A stretch of 64,000 nucleotides of DNA from Granulicatella elegans ATCC 700633 (lineage in GTDB: Bacteria; Bacillota; Bacilli; Lactobacillales; Aerococcaceae): the NCBI RefSeq assembly GCF_000162475.2, contig NZ_KI391971.1:1446911-1510910 (forward strand), read 5' to 3'. The notes beneath the pieces were generated by a model. The model saw nothing but the letters and a program-made list of their open reading frames with translations. It made no database searches and had not been told where the DNA came from. The translations under genes and the position numbers were made by a program. Below are positions 37,040 through 47,378 of this stretch, piece after piece; the stretch's first letter is position 1; each line of letters opens with the position of its first letter.

Positions 37040-38085
37040 AATTAAAAAATTATATTATTATTGGTTATCTTATCTCTACTACGTTAACCATACTCGCTGT
37101 TTTTTGGGCAGTTCAAAAAATGTTAATTGAAAAAGGAGAAATTTACTTTTTGATAGGAGTTACATTATTCGCTAGCTTCATTGGCGCTATGATTAGTTTA
37201 TTACTTCTATCACCAATATTCTCTTCTCTTAACGAACTTAAAAAGAAAGCAAATGATATTGCCAATAAAAATTTTAATGATTCCGTCAATATTAAAGGTC
37301 CAATTGAATTTCAAGAATTCGGAAAAGCTTTTAATCATATGTCAGACGATTTAAAAAAATCCTTTGATTCACTAGAAGAAAGTGAGAAAGAAAAGAGAAT
37401 CATGATTGCTCAACTTTCCCATGATATAAAGACTCCCATTACTTCGATACAAGCAACCGTTGAAGGTATTTTAGATGGAATCATTACTCAAGAAGAACAA
37501 TTTCATTACTTAACAACGATTAACCGTCAAACGGAACGATTAAATAAATTAGTAGAAGAATTAGATGATTTAACGCTTAATACACAAGAAACAGAGGAGC
37601 ATCCTCAAAAAAATGAAGTGATTTTCTTAGATCAGTTATTAGTTCATGCGATGAATGAGTTCCACCTTTTAATTGAGCAAGAAAACAGAGAAATTAATAT
37701 ACAAGTTCTACCCGAATCTGCTAAATTTATGAGCCATTACGATAAATTGTTACGTATTCTAGTCAACTTATTGAATAATGCTTTTAAATACTCTGAACCT
37801 GGCACACCAATCAATGTTAAAGGTACATTAGAAGATAACATTCTCACAATTAGTGTATCAGATAAAGGAAAAGGCATTGATGCTAAAGAATTTGAACATA
37901 TCTTTAAAAGACTCTATAGAGTTGAAAGCTCAAGAAATATGAAAACTGGAGGTCATGGACTTGGTCTAGCCATTGCTCAAGAATTAGCTCATCAACTGGG
38001 CGGAAAAATTACTGTTCAAAGTCAAAAAGAGGTAGGAAGTACCTTCATCCTTTCTATCCCATTTGAAAATAAAAATTCTAAATAA
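37036..38085 (+). CDS. Sensor histidine kinase (SaeS/HK08-like)
   Basis: The 349-residue kinase has two membrane helices (about 5-27 and 37-60) separated by only about nine residues. That fits an intramembrane-sensing kinase such as SaeS, with no extracellular domain. HAMP follows, then the H-box AQLSHDIKTPITS, N-box NLLNNAFKYSEPG, and G-boxes DKGKGID and GGHGLGLAIAQ. It is translationally coupled to the regulator and ends at a terminator. Confidence 0.93.
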   Translation: MKLKNYIIIGYLISTTLTILAVFWAVQKMLIEKGEIYFLIGVTLFASFIGAMISLLLLSPIFSSLNELKKKANDIANKNFNDSVNIKGPIEFQEFGKAFNHMSDDLKKSFDSLEESEKEKRIMIAQLSHDIKTPITSIQATVEGILDGIITQEEQFHYLTTINRQTERLNKLVEELDDLTLNTQETEEHPQKNEVIFLDQLLVHAMNEFHLLIEQENREINIQVLPESAKFMSHYDKLLRILVNLLNNAFKYSEPGTPINVKGTLEDNILTISVSDKGKGIDAKEFEHIFKRLYRVESSRNMKTGGHGLGLAIAQELAHQLGGKITVQSQKEVGSTFILSIPFENKNSK

Positions 38086-38086
38086 G

Positions 38087-38129
38087 AAAAAGGAATTAAC
38101 GTACCAGGAGGTTTGTTAATTCCTTTTTT
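38087..38129 (+). terminator. Terminator after the kinase gene (repeat copy 2)
   Basis: It has the same 14-bp stem as 34429-34471, preceded by the same AAATAAG and followed by the same TTTTTTAGTT; only the loop differs. On the minus strand it also serves the convergent TMEM175-like gene. Confidence 0.85.
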
Positions 38130-38140
38130 AGTTGATAAAA

Positions 38141-38791
38141 TTATATCTTTATTCTTCTATATTTACGTTCAATTAATTTCTTAAGCGACTGCCCTTTCGT
38201 TAAAGAATCTTGAATTCTACTTCCTTGTTTATAGTTCAATAAAAACTCAATAAATGGTGAAAATACATAAAAATACATTCCAAATTGATTAAAGTTTAAG
38301 GCTATCATTAAAATAGCAATATCTATAATAGACATACTCAATGTACGACGTTGTTGCCACTGTACAAGAAACTCTTTTTCCTCTGGAGTAAAACGAGCAG
38401 TTTCTTGTTTCGTTAAAATGATTGCCATAATATTTATAAATAAACCTGTAATTAAGTTTAACATCCCAAATAAAAGAATCGAAATCCATTTTACTTCAAA
38501 TATTATTAGCATTTTTACTGCTAATGGATAAAGCGATAAAAAAGCATGGCATGCCACATCTAATATAAAACATGTTAAATTCCCAGAATCACTTAGATAA
38601 CTAATTTCTAATCTATGAAACCAAAAATTCATTAAAATCACAAAACTAACCAAAAATAACCCTACAGCTTCAGCTAATTGAGGTAGTTGATTAACAGTCT
38701 CAGGTATGTGTATTTCTAACACTAATACTATCATAATAATAGCAATAATCGCATCACTTAATGTATCAAATCTTTCTTTTAAAACTTTCAT
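38141..38791 (-). CDS. TMEM175/DUF1211-family membrane protein, putative potassium channel
   Basis: The 216-residue protein has about six helices. The first carries the family motif RFDTLSDAIIAIIMIVLVLEI (F-S-D signature of TMEM175, here L-S-D). A NFWFHRLEISYL segment follows. Bacterial TMEM175 proteins conduct K+; activity here is inferred. AGAGAGGGC precedes the ATG. It is convergent with the two-component genes. Confidence 0.8.
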   Translation of the reverse strand: MKVLKERFDTLSDAIIAIIMIVLVLEIHIPETVNQLPQLAEAVGLFLVSFVILMNFWFHRLEISYLSDSGNLTCFILDVACHAFLSLYPLAVKMLIIFEVKWISILLFGMLNLITGLFINIMAIILTKQETARFTPEEKEFLVQWQQRRTLSMSIIDIAILMIALNFNQFGMYFYVFSPFIEFLLNYKQGSRIQDSLTKGQSLKKLIERKYRRIKI

Positions 38792-38883
38792 ACATGCCCT
38801 CTCTCAACTTTTATATTTATTTTGTATATTATCATCATTTCTGCATTTTATCACTACGTATGATAAAATGCAATTTTTTTGAT

Positions 38884-38972
38884 AAAAAGAAAAAGACTCT
38901 TTAGTAACAGATTGCACCCTAAAACCCATAAGTCTGCTAGCGTACTTTCCATTATTAAAAAGTCTTTTCTTC
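38884..38972 (-). terminator. Probable serS terminator
   Basis: AAAAGACT...AGTCTTTTTCTTTTT on the minus strand encloses about 60 nt. The long loop makes this less certain than the other terminators. Confidence 0.45.
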
Positions 38973-38981
38973 ATCTAATCA

Positions 38982-40585
<1,604 letters not shown>

Positions 40586-40626
40586 ACAATATTCTCTAAA
40601 CTTGTGCAACAGGTAATCCGTAAGAA

Positions 40627-41469
40627 TTAACTTTTCAAGACTAATCGTGTTTTAATACCATCTAAGTCTGTAAAACTAGCTTCATGTTCCCCAATTTTAA
40701 TATTTTTAGCAAATTTCTTCGCTCTTTCAATCGTATCTTGATACAATTGTTCATCCTCGAAAATAACGGTATAGTAAGCTAAACCTCGCATCCCTTCTGT
40801 TCTAATGGCTAATTGTCCACCCCATTCATTGACGGCTAAATGATGGTGATAATTTCCAGATGCTAACCATGAGGCAGAACGAACAGAGAATTTATCTTGA
40901 ACTTGAAGTACATTTTGATAAAATTCGCTCGAAACACCACTCTTACGAACCGATAAATGAACATGACCCATTCGACTACCTTCTGGCATTTTATAAGGAC
41001 TTTCTAAAGGAGTAGCTAAACGATACAATCCTTCTGCATCCATCGCTTCTGTTGTCCCAATAATACGTCCATCTTCACGAATATCCCATTCAGAAACAGG
41101 TCTATCTCGATAGATTTCAATTCCATTTCCTTCAGTATCTTCTAAATAAATCGCTTCGCTATAATCATGATCACTAGCTCCAATTAGCGGAACAGCATTA
41201 TCTACAAAATGTTTAAAAATCTGCGCCAAAGCTTCTCTAGAAGGGAGTAAAATCGCCAAATGATAAAGTCCATAACTACCTGCAACATCTAGTAATTCCT
41301 CAGTTTTGATTAATCGAACTAAAACAGTCCTGCCCACACCTAAATCAATTACCGACTCTTCTTGATGAATCACGCTAAGTCCAAGAACTTATTGGTAATA
41401 TTGACTTTGTAGGTCTAAATTACGTACATTTAAGGCAACATGTCCTAATTCAAATGCTGATTGATACAT
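40627..41469 (-). pseudogene. VOC/CatE-like dioxygenase gene with one in-frame TAA
   Basis: The frame begins at the ATG at 41469 (MYQSAFELGHVALNVRNLDL, AGGAG upstream). It runs to a TAA at 41389-41391 within YYQ-stop-VLGLSV and continues open to 40627. The total of about 280 codons matches catechol-2,3-dioxygenase-like (CatE/MhqE) proteins with two VOC modules: GLYHLAILLPSREAL and GHVHLSVRKS supply metal-site His, AIYLEDTEGNGIEIYRDRP the Glu. A shorter product from the GTG at 41373 would lack the first beta-alpha unit and has no ribosome-binding site. It could be a recent nonsense mutation or a sequence error. Confidence 0.78.
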
Positions 41470-41508
41470 AAAGCCATAACTCCTCTAATTTTTATTTAGA
41501 ACCTTCTT

Positions 41509-42108
41509 TTAAGCTCCAAATACTTTGAAACGCTTTTCTGTTTGAACTTCTTTTTCACTAGCAGGTACAACAATTGCTCCAAATGGTGCTTGAGCACGTA
41601 ATTTCCAGTTAGATGGAATATCATATTTTTCCGCTACTTGTGCATCTACTAATGGATTATAATGTTGTACATTCATTCCGATATTTTTTTCTGCTAATGC
41701 TAACCATGTTGCATATAATGAAATTCCATGAGCCTGTTCTGACCATAATGGGAAGTTTTCAGCATAACTAGGAAATTGTTCTTGAAGACCTTTTACAACA
41801 TCTTGATCTTCATAAAATAAAATAGTTCCTTTAGCTTGCGCAAATCCTGCTAAACGTTGTTTTGTTCCTTCAAACGCTTCTGCTGGTGTTACTTTTTCTA
41901 ATTCTGAATAAGCAATTTCATTCCAAAATGAATCTGATTCATCATCTAATAAAATAACAACACGGGTTGTTTGTGAGTGGAATGCTGATGGCGTTTGAAG
42001 AATAGCTGTTTGGATTGTTTCTACTAATTCTTGATTAGAAAGTTCCACATTTTTCCCTAATGCGTAAATTGAACGGCGTTTTTCTTGTAAATCTGTAAAG
42101 TTTGTCAT
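41509..42108 (-). CDS. Nitroreductase family protein (MhqN/YdgI-like)
   Basis: The 199-residue flavoprotein starts MTNFTDLQEKRRSIYALG, typical of the oxygen-insensitive nitroreductase subgroup. The LQTPSAFHSQTTRVVILL and GISLYATWLALAEKNIGMN segments build the FMN site. Relatives reduce quinones and are induced by MarR-type repressors under quinone stress, often beside VOC dioxygenases, as here. GAGGAAA precedes the ATG. Confidence 0.88.
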   Translation of the reverse strand: MTNFTDLQEKRRSIYALGKNVELSNQELVETIQTAILQTPSAFHSQTTRVVILLDDESDSFWNEIAYSELEKVTPAEAFEGTKQRLAGFAQAKGTILFYEDQDVVKGLQEQFPSYAENFPLWSEQAHGISLYATWLALAEKNIGMNVQHYNPLVDAQVAEKYDIPSNWKLRAQAPFGAIVVPASEKEVQTEKRFKVFGA

Positions 42109-42189
42109 ATTAATTTCCTCTTTTCTATAATTGTTAAATGATTTATTGAGTTTAGAATAAGTGTTCTAACTCTTTTTCTTTATAAATTA

Positions 42190-42238
42190 ATTCTATATAG
42201 AAACAAAACACTTGTCAATAAAAACGTTCTATATAGAA
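42190..42238 (-). promoter_or_regulatory. Nitroreductase promoter with paired palindromic operators
   Basis: The promoter reads TTGACA (42213-42218), 17 nt, TAGAAT (42190-42195). The perfect palindrome TTCTATATAGAA occurs twice, at 42191-42202 over the -10 and at 42227-42238 upstream of the -35, 36 bp apart. The arrangement fits repression by a dimeric MarR-type quinone sensor not encoded in this window. Confidence 0.75.
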
Positions 42239-42251
42239 GTATCTTGTATTT

Positions 42252-42280
42252 AAAAAAAGAGACGACCTCTGTCGTCCCCC
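42252..42280 (-). terminator. Terminator of dacA
   Basis: GACGAC-AGAG-GTCGTC followed by TCTTTTTTT on the minus strand, just past the stop at 42296. Confidence 0.75.
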
Positions 42281-42295
42281 TTAAACATTGTATTT

Positions 42296-43690
42296 TTACG
42301 CTTCTTGCGCATGTAAGAAACCTTTCACTTTTTGGAAGATATTTCCAAAAAACTCTTGAATACGGTGAAAAATTTTTTCAACAAATCCTCTCGCTTGACG
42401 ATAGCTATCTGTCACAATATTCGATGGATCAATTTCATATCCTGCAAAAGCTGGAACATGTCCTTCAGTTTGACCATCTACATATCCTAAATCTTCTCCT
42501 GGCATTTGGAAGTATAAATTTCCAATTGTTTTTCCTGCAGTAATAGGAGCTTGTAAAGCATTATTTTCATCTAATAATTCTTTAAATGGTTCAAAGCGTA
42601 CTTTTACCTGACTCATAGCAGTTCCTTTTGGAACAGCTGCTACAAAATTATCACCGTAATCCACACTAATCTTTTCATCAGCCCCACCATTTACTGGATA
42701 AGGTTGAATATTTTGAACAGATTTACCTGGAATTCCAACTACTAAGCCTTCGTATTTCTTGAATAATTCATCTAACATTTTCGTAGTTACTTTAAAACGA
42801 TTCAATGGTTGTTTAGAACCCATCGTAACAACAATCACTGAGAAATTATTACGTGTTGCTGTTGTTGTAATTGAGGCTCCACTTATTTCAGAAGTTCCTG
42901 TTTTTAAGCCATTTACTCCATCATAACCAAATAATAATCCTGGAATTAAATAGTTAAAATTATCCATCTTAGTGACACCCGCAGTTCCTGGTCGAAACTC
43001 CTTTGTCGCAACAGAAGAAATTTTTAAAATTTCTGGAAAATCTAATACTAATCTTCTTGCTACAATCGCAACCGAACGAGCAGACATACTATTTTCTGCT
43101 TCATCTCCAAAATCTGGATTTTTTTCTGTGGTTCCATATTTATTCGGTAATCCTGTGGCATTTACAATTGTTGCATCATGAATTCCCCAAGATTCAACTT
43201 TTTCCTTCATCCGCTCTACCCATTTAGCTTCACTTCCCGCTAAATATTCTGCCATCGCAATGGTTGCGGCATTTGCAGAATAAATCGAACTTGCTTCAAA
43301 TAACTCTTGAATACTATATTTCTCATTCGGCCATAATGGCACATTTGATAAAGAATAATTTGCACTTAATTTACTTGCTCGTTCACTAATAGGGATTTTT
43401 GTTTCCCATGTAATTTCTGAATTTTTAATTGCTTCTAATATTAAATACTGACTAACCATTTTACTCATCGAAGCAATGCCTCGAACATCATCTTGATTTT
43501 TTTCCATCAAAATTTTTCCACTTGTCTGTTCGATAGCAATATAAGATGCAACATCTTCTAATGCAGCAATTTCTTCTGCAGTTTTAGGTTTTTCAGCTTC
43601 TTCAGCATGTACAATTGCCTGCATCGGACTTACTAAACAACAAGCAATTAAAGTTGTCACAACGACTTTCATCCATTTGATTTTTTTCAT
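42296..43690 (-). CDS. dacA: D-alanyl-D-alanine carboxypeptidase (PBP5-type)
   Basis: This 464-residue exported serine peptidase trims the terminal D-Ala of stem peptides. It has a signal peptide (to about residue 29), then the active-site triads S-x-x-K in ASMSKM, S-x-N in YSANAA and K-T-G in LKTGTSE. The PBP5 C-terminal beta domain and a terminal amphipathic helix (GFVEKIFHRIQEFFGNIFQK) anchor it to the membrane. Single gene with terminator. Confidence 0.93.
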   Translation of the reverse strand: MKKIKWMKVVVTTLIACCLVSPMQAIVHAEEAEKPKTAEEIAALEDVASYIAIEQTSGKILMEKNQDDVRGIASMSKMVSQYLILEAIKNSEITWETKIPISERASKLSANYSLSNVPLWPNEKYSIQELFEASSIYSANAATIAMAEYLAGSEAKWVERMKEKVESWGIHDATIVNATGLPNKYGTTEKNPDFGDEAENSMSARSVAIVARRLVLDFPEILKISSVATKEFRPGTAGVTKMDNFNYLIPGLLFGYDGVNGLKTGTSEISGASITTTATRNNFSVIVVTMGSKQPLNRFKVTTKMLDELFKKYEGLVVGIPGKSVQNIQPYPVNGGADEKISVDYGDNFVAAVPKGTAMSQVKVRFEPFKELLDENNALQAPITAGKTIGNLYFQMPGEDLGYVDGQTEGHVPAFAGYEIDPSNIVTDSYRQARGFVEKIFHRIQEFFGNIFQKVKGFLHAQEA

Positions 43691-43824
43691 AAGTTTATCT
43701 CCACAATTCTCTCTTTTGCCTATCCATCGTATCGAATTTTCACTTAAAAAACAACTCTATTTATATTAAGGTTTCATTACTTTTTTTAATCCGTTTTTTA
43801 CATGTTTTTTCACGACTTTTTTAT

Positions 43825-44355
43825 TTAAAATCCTGAATGATTTCGAAGAAATTCTAACTCTTTTTCAGTCGATTTTCTTCCTAAAATTTCATTACGATGT
43901 GGATAGCGTCCAAACTGTTCAATAATTTTTCGGTGCATCTGTTCATATTTCGCACGCTTTTCCATTCCAGGTTCAGAAAATAATTTTTCTGCTTCTTGGT
44001 GAATCGCTAATGACTCTGAATGCATAAAGGGCATATATAAAAAGCTGCGTTCAATGACCGTTAATTCTTCCGAATAAGGTAGGGCTTCTTGCGCTAATAC
44101 AAGCGCCATGCCATCATATAAAAAAGCTCTTGCATCATCCCGATATAAATTTCTAGAAAATTGATCCAACACAATAATTTCTGCTAATCTTCCTTGAACA
44201 CTCTTTCTCCAATGACTTAATTCTCCAGCTATAGCTGCTTGATGAATCTTAAAAAAACGTCTGTATATCTCTTTGTCCAATGCAACGGATTTTATAAACC
44301 AATCTTTTGGTTCTAATTCTTCAAACCAAAATTTTAATACTTCTTTAGCTTCCAT
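43825..44355 (-). CDS. DUF924 family protein
   Basis: The 176-residue helical protein has the family hallmarks LKFWFEELEPKDWF, EIIVLDQFSRNLYRDDARAF, FLYMPFMHSES and FGRYPHRNEILGR. Function is not established. The start at 44355 has GGAG close upstream. It follows the larE stop region on the same strand but is probably separate from lar. Confidence 0.85.
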   Translation of the reverse strand: MEAKEVLKFWFEELEPKDWFIKSVALDKEIYRRFFKIHQAAIAGELSHWRKSVQGRLAEIIVLDQFSRNLYRDDARAFLYDGMALVLAQEALPYSEELTVIERSFLYMPFMHSESLAIHQEAEKLFSEPGMEKRAKYEQMHRKIIEQFGRYPHRNEILGRKSTEKELEFLRNHSGF

Positions 44356-44415
44356 ACTCTCCTCTTTTCTATGCAAAGAAAGAAGAACTCCTTTTACAAA
44401 GTTCTTCCTTATATC

Positions 44416-45237
44416 TTATCCAATTTTTGCTTTTTCTTTATCCGTTAATACTTGATTCATTCGTCCATATTGATATCCTGCTAAGTCTAATGCTACATAG
44501 CTAAATCCAATCGATCGTAATTTACTTTCAATTTCTTGGCGATGTTCTAATAATGTTGGTACTAAATCAAGAGATACTTCGATTCTTGCTAAATCTTGGT
44601 GAACACGTACACGTACTTGTTCAAATCCTAATTGAATTAAATACGCTTCTGCTTCTTGAACCCAACGAACTTTTTCAGCTGTAATTTTTGTACCATATGG
44701 GAAACGAGATGCCATACTGCAAGAAGGTACTTTATTCCAATTTTCTACACCAAGTCTTTTCGCTAACTGACGAATTTCATTTTTATACAATCCTGCTTCT
44801 TGTAATAAACTACGAACGCCTTCTTCATTACGAGCTTTTACTCCTGGACGAAAATCATCCACATCATCCATAATTGTACCATCTGATAAAACGGTAAAGC
44901 CTTCTTGCTCTACATGCTGTTTAATCGTTTGATACAATAATTTCTTGCTGTAATACCAAATTTTTGGAGTGTTTGCTGCAATTCTTGGATCTGATAATTC
45001 TTCCATTTCTAATCCAATCACACGAGCCCCCATTTCATTAGCTAAATCAATGGCCATATCGAACTCATAATCTGGGAATAATTCAGAATTCACTACAGCT
45101 GCTAATACATTCTCACTACCAAGCGTGTCTAGCGCTACTTTTAATAGGTAACTACTATCAATTCCACCTGAGTATGTAACAACAATTTTTCCGATTTCCT
45201 TTAACAATTCTTTTAGTTTTAGTTCTTTTTCATCCAT
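44416..45237 (-). CDS. larE: LarE, sulfur transferase for the nickel-pincer cofactor
   Basis: This 273-residue PP-loop ATPase adenylylates pyridinium-3,5-dicarboxylate mononucleotide and converts the carboxylates to thiocarboxylates. The PP-loop is TYSGGIDSSYL. Cys173 in PSCSMASRFPYGT aligns with the sacrificial cysteine of the Lactiplantibacillus plantarum enzyme. It lies 27 bp after larR on the minus strand, divergent from larABCD. Together they make a complete cofactor pathway. Confidence 0.93.
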   Translation of the reverse strand: MDEKELKLKELLKEIGKIVVTYSGGIDSSYLLKVALDTLGSENVLAAVVNSELFPDYEFDMAIDLANEMGARVIGLEMEELSDPRIAANTPKIWYYSKKLLYQTIKQHVEQEGFTVLSDGTIMDDVDDFRPGVKARNEEGVRSLLQEAGLYKNEIRQLAKRLGVENWNKVPSCSMASRFPYGTKITAEKVRWVQEAEAYLIQLGFEQVRVRVHQDLARIEVSLDLVPTLLEHRQEIESKLRSIGFSYVALDLAGYQYGRMNQVLTDKEKAKIG

Positions 45238-45264
45238 AACGGTTCTCCTTCATTCAGGCTCTTA

Positions 45265-45927
45265 TTAGCCTTCTCTTCCAGTAAAATCAGCTAAGTAACT
45301 AATATCTTTTACAATGATTTTCTGATTTTTAATTTCTACAACATCTTCTTCTTTCAAGTCATGAATAATACGATTCACACTATTTCGAGTAGAAATACCA
45401 CAAAATCCTGCAATATCTTCATTTGTGACTGCAAAATCAATGAGTATTCCATCCTCTGTTTGTACCCCAAATTGCTTGACTAATTTATAAATGAACGCAC
45501 ATACCGCACCTTTTTTCCCATTCATCGTCATATATTGTAACGATTCGATATTTTCGGATAATTTTTGGCGATAATATTCTCGAATATAATCTTGCAGTTT
45601 TCGATCTTCTTTTACATATTCCCAAAACTTAATCCGCTGAATTCGATAAAAACTTGCTTCTTCTGATTCTACTCGTACATTAAAGGGGGCAGATGTATAA
45701 TTCGACACTTCATCTCTTAATAAGGAAATAATATCAATCGGTGTAATATACGCTAAATTAAATTCCCGACCATCCTTCAAGATAATACTTGTTTTAACAA
45801 CTCCTTCTTTTAATACATATGTATAAGATTCCTCTAATCCGTGATACGCTAAATACATGTGCTTTTTCTTTTTAATGACAGGTGCATTATGCGCTTCAAG
45901 AAAGTTTACAAGATAATTTTCTTCCAT
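45265..45927 (-). CDS. larR: LarR, Crp/Fnr-family regulator of the lactate racemase genes
   Basis: The 220-residue regulator has an N-terminal cyclic-nucleotide-like sensor domain (about 20-130) and a C-terminal winged HTH (VTNEDIAGFCGISTRNSVNRI recognition region). In L. plantarum, LarR activates lar in response to L-lactate. Divergent arrangement with larA and palindromes in the shared intergenic region support the same role. GGAG lies before the ATG. Confidence 0.9.
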   Translation of the reverse strand: MEENYLVNFLEAHNAPVIKKKKHMYLAYHGLEESYTYVLKEGVVKTSIILKDGREFNLAYITPIDIISLLRDEVSNYTSAPFNVRVESEEASFYRIQRIKFWEYVKEDRKLQDYIREYYRQKLSENIESLQYMTMNGKKGAVCAFIYKLVKQFGVQTEDGILIDFAVTNEDIAGFCGISTRNSVNRIIHDLKEEDVVEIKNQKIIVKDISYLADFTGREG

Positions 45928-45999
45928 TTTTATACTCCTTTTTTCAAAAAATTCACTTGCATTTCTTAAACATTATTATCCTCTTGATAAAAATATTTT

Positions 46000-46017
46000 T
46001 GTTAACATATGTTAACA
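46000..46017. promoter_or_regulatory. Perfect palindrome, candidate LarR operator
   Basis: TGTTAACATATGTTAACA is an 18-bp perfect palindrome of Crp/Fnr-site size. It is centred about 53 bp before the predicted larA transcription start, a normal activator position. Confidence 0.78.
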
Positions 46018-46026
46018 CCATTTGTA

Positions 46027-46076
46027 TTCACATTCAAAAGAAAAAATAATATACTATATTGTGTTAGCTATTAACA
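46027..46076 (+). promoter_or_regulatory. larA promoter with a second half-palindrome
   Basis: TTCACA (46027-46032), 17 nt, TATACT (46050-46055). Just after it TGTTAGCTATTAACA (46062-46076) is a weaker version of the operator, overlapping the expected transcription start. Confidence 0.65.
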
Positions 46077-46091
46077 AAGGAGATGTTAAAA

Positions 46092-47369
46092 ATGGTAGAC
46101 ATTAAATTACCTTATGACAAACAAATAATAACTGCTAGCATTCCCGATAAAAATTTTGCAGGATTGTTAGAATCAGAAGCAGAGAATTTTTCAAATCCTC
46201 TTTCTGAACAAGAAACTGTTGAGAAATCAATGGATAATCCTATTGGTAGTAAATCATTAGAAGAATTGGCAAAAGGAAAAAAAGACATTGTTTTAATTAG
46301 TTCAGACCACACTCGTCCAGTTCCTTCTCATATTATTACTCCAATTATTTTACGTCGTATTCGTAGCGTTGCTCCAGATGCTCGTATTCGTATTTTAGTA
46401 GCAACAGGTTTCCACCGTCCTTCAACTCGTGAAGAGTTAATTAATAAGTACGGTCAAGAAATTGTAGACAACGAAGAAATCGTAATGCATATTTCTACAA
46501 ATGATGACGATATGGTAAAAATCGGTCAATTACCTTCAGGTGGTGACTGCATTATTAATCGTGTTGCTGCAGAAGCAGACTTATTAATTGCTGAAGGATT
46601 CATTGAATCTCACTTCTTTGCAGGATTCTCAGGTGGTCGTAAATCTGTATTACCAGGTATTGCTTCTTATAAAACAATTATGGCAAACCACTCTGGCGAA
46701 TTTATCGACTCTGATAAATCAAGAACAGGTAACTTAAAACACAACTTAATCCATGAAGATATGGTTTATGCAGCTCGTACTGCTAAATTAGCTTTTATCG
46801 TTAACGTAGTATTAGATGGAGAAAAACATATTATCGGTTCATTCGCTGGTGATATGGAAGAAGCTCACCATGTTGGATGTGAATTTGTTCGTGGATTAGC
46901 TCATGTTAAGAAAATCCCTTGCGATATCGCTGTTTCAACAAATGGTGGATTCCCACTTGACCAAAATATTTATCAAGCGGTTAAAGGAATGACTGCTGCT
47001 GAAGCTACTAATAAAGAAGGTGGCGTAATTATTATGGTTGCAGGATGCCGTGACGGACATGGTGGTTCAGGATTCTATCACAATTTAGCTGATTATAAAG
47101 AACCAAAAGACTTTTTAGAAAAAGCAATTAACACTCCACGTTTAGAAACAATTCCAGACCAATGGACTGCTCAAATTTTAGCACGTATTTTAGTACATCA
47201 CCGTGTCATTTTTGTTTCTGATTTAGTAGATCCTACATTAATTACAGATATGCATATGGAAATTGCGAAAACATTTGACGAAGCATTAGCTCGTGCCTTT
47301 GAAATTGAAGGACAAGATGCTAAAGTTACAGTTATTCGTGATGGTTTATCTGTTATCGTTGAAGACTAG
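46092..47369 (+). CDS. larA: Nickel-dependent lactate racemase LarA
   Basis: This 425-residue enzyme interconverts D- and L-lactate using a nickel-pincer nucleotide tethered to lysine. With the ATG at 46092 the key residues fall at the same numbers as in the L. plantarum enzyme: H108 (GFHRPST), H174 (IESHFF), K184 (GGRKSVLPG) and H200 (IMANH). This also supports the start; AAAGGAG lies 9 nt upstream, and the earlier ATG at 46083 overlaps that site. First gene of larABCD. Confidence 0.96.
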   Translation: MVDIKLPYDKQIITASIPDKNFAGLLESEAENFSNPLSEQETVEKSMDNPIGSKSLEELAKGKKDIVLISSDHTRPVPSHIITPIILRRIRSVAPDARIRILVATGFHRPSTREELINKYGQEIVDNEEIVMHISTNDDDMVKIGQLPSGGDCIINRVAAEADLLIAEGFIESHFFAGFSGGRKSVLPGIASYKTIMANHSGEFIDSDKSRTGNLKHNLIHEDMVYAARTAKLAFIVNVVLDGEKHIIGSFAGDMEEAHHVGCEFVRGLAHVKKIPCDIAVSTNGGFPLDQNIYQAVKGMTAAEATNKEGGVIIMVAGCRDGHGGSGFYHNLADYKEPKDFLEKAINTPRLETIPDQWTAQILARILVHHRVIFVSDLVDPTLITDMHMEIAKTFDEALARAFEIEGQDAKVTVIRDGLSVIVED

Positions 47370-47378
47370 GATATTATT

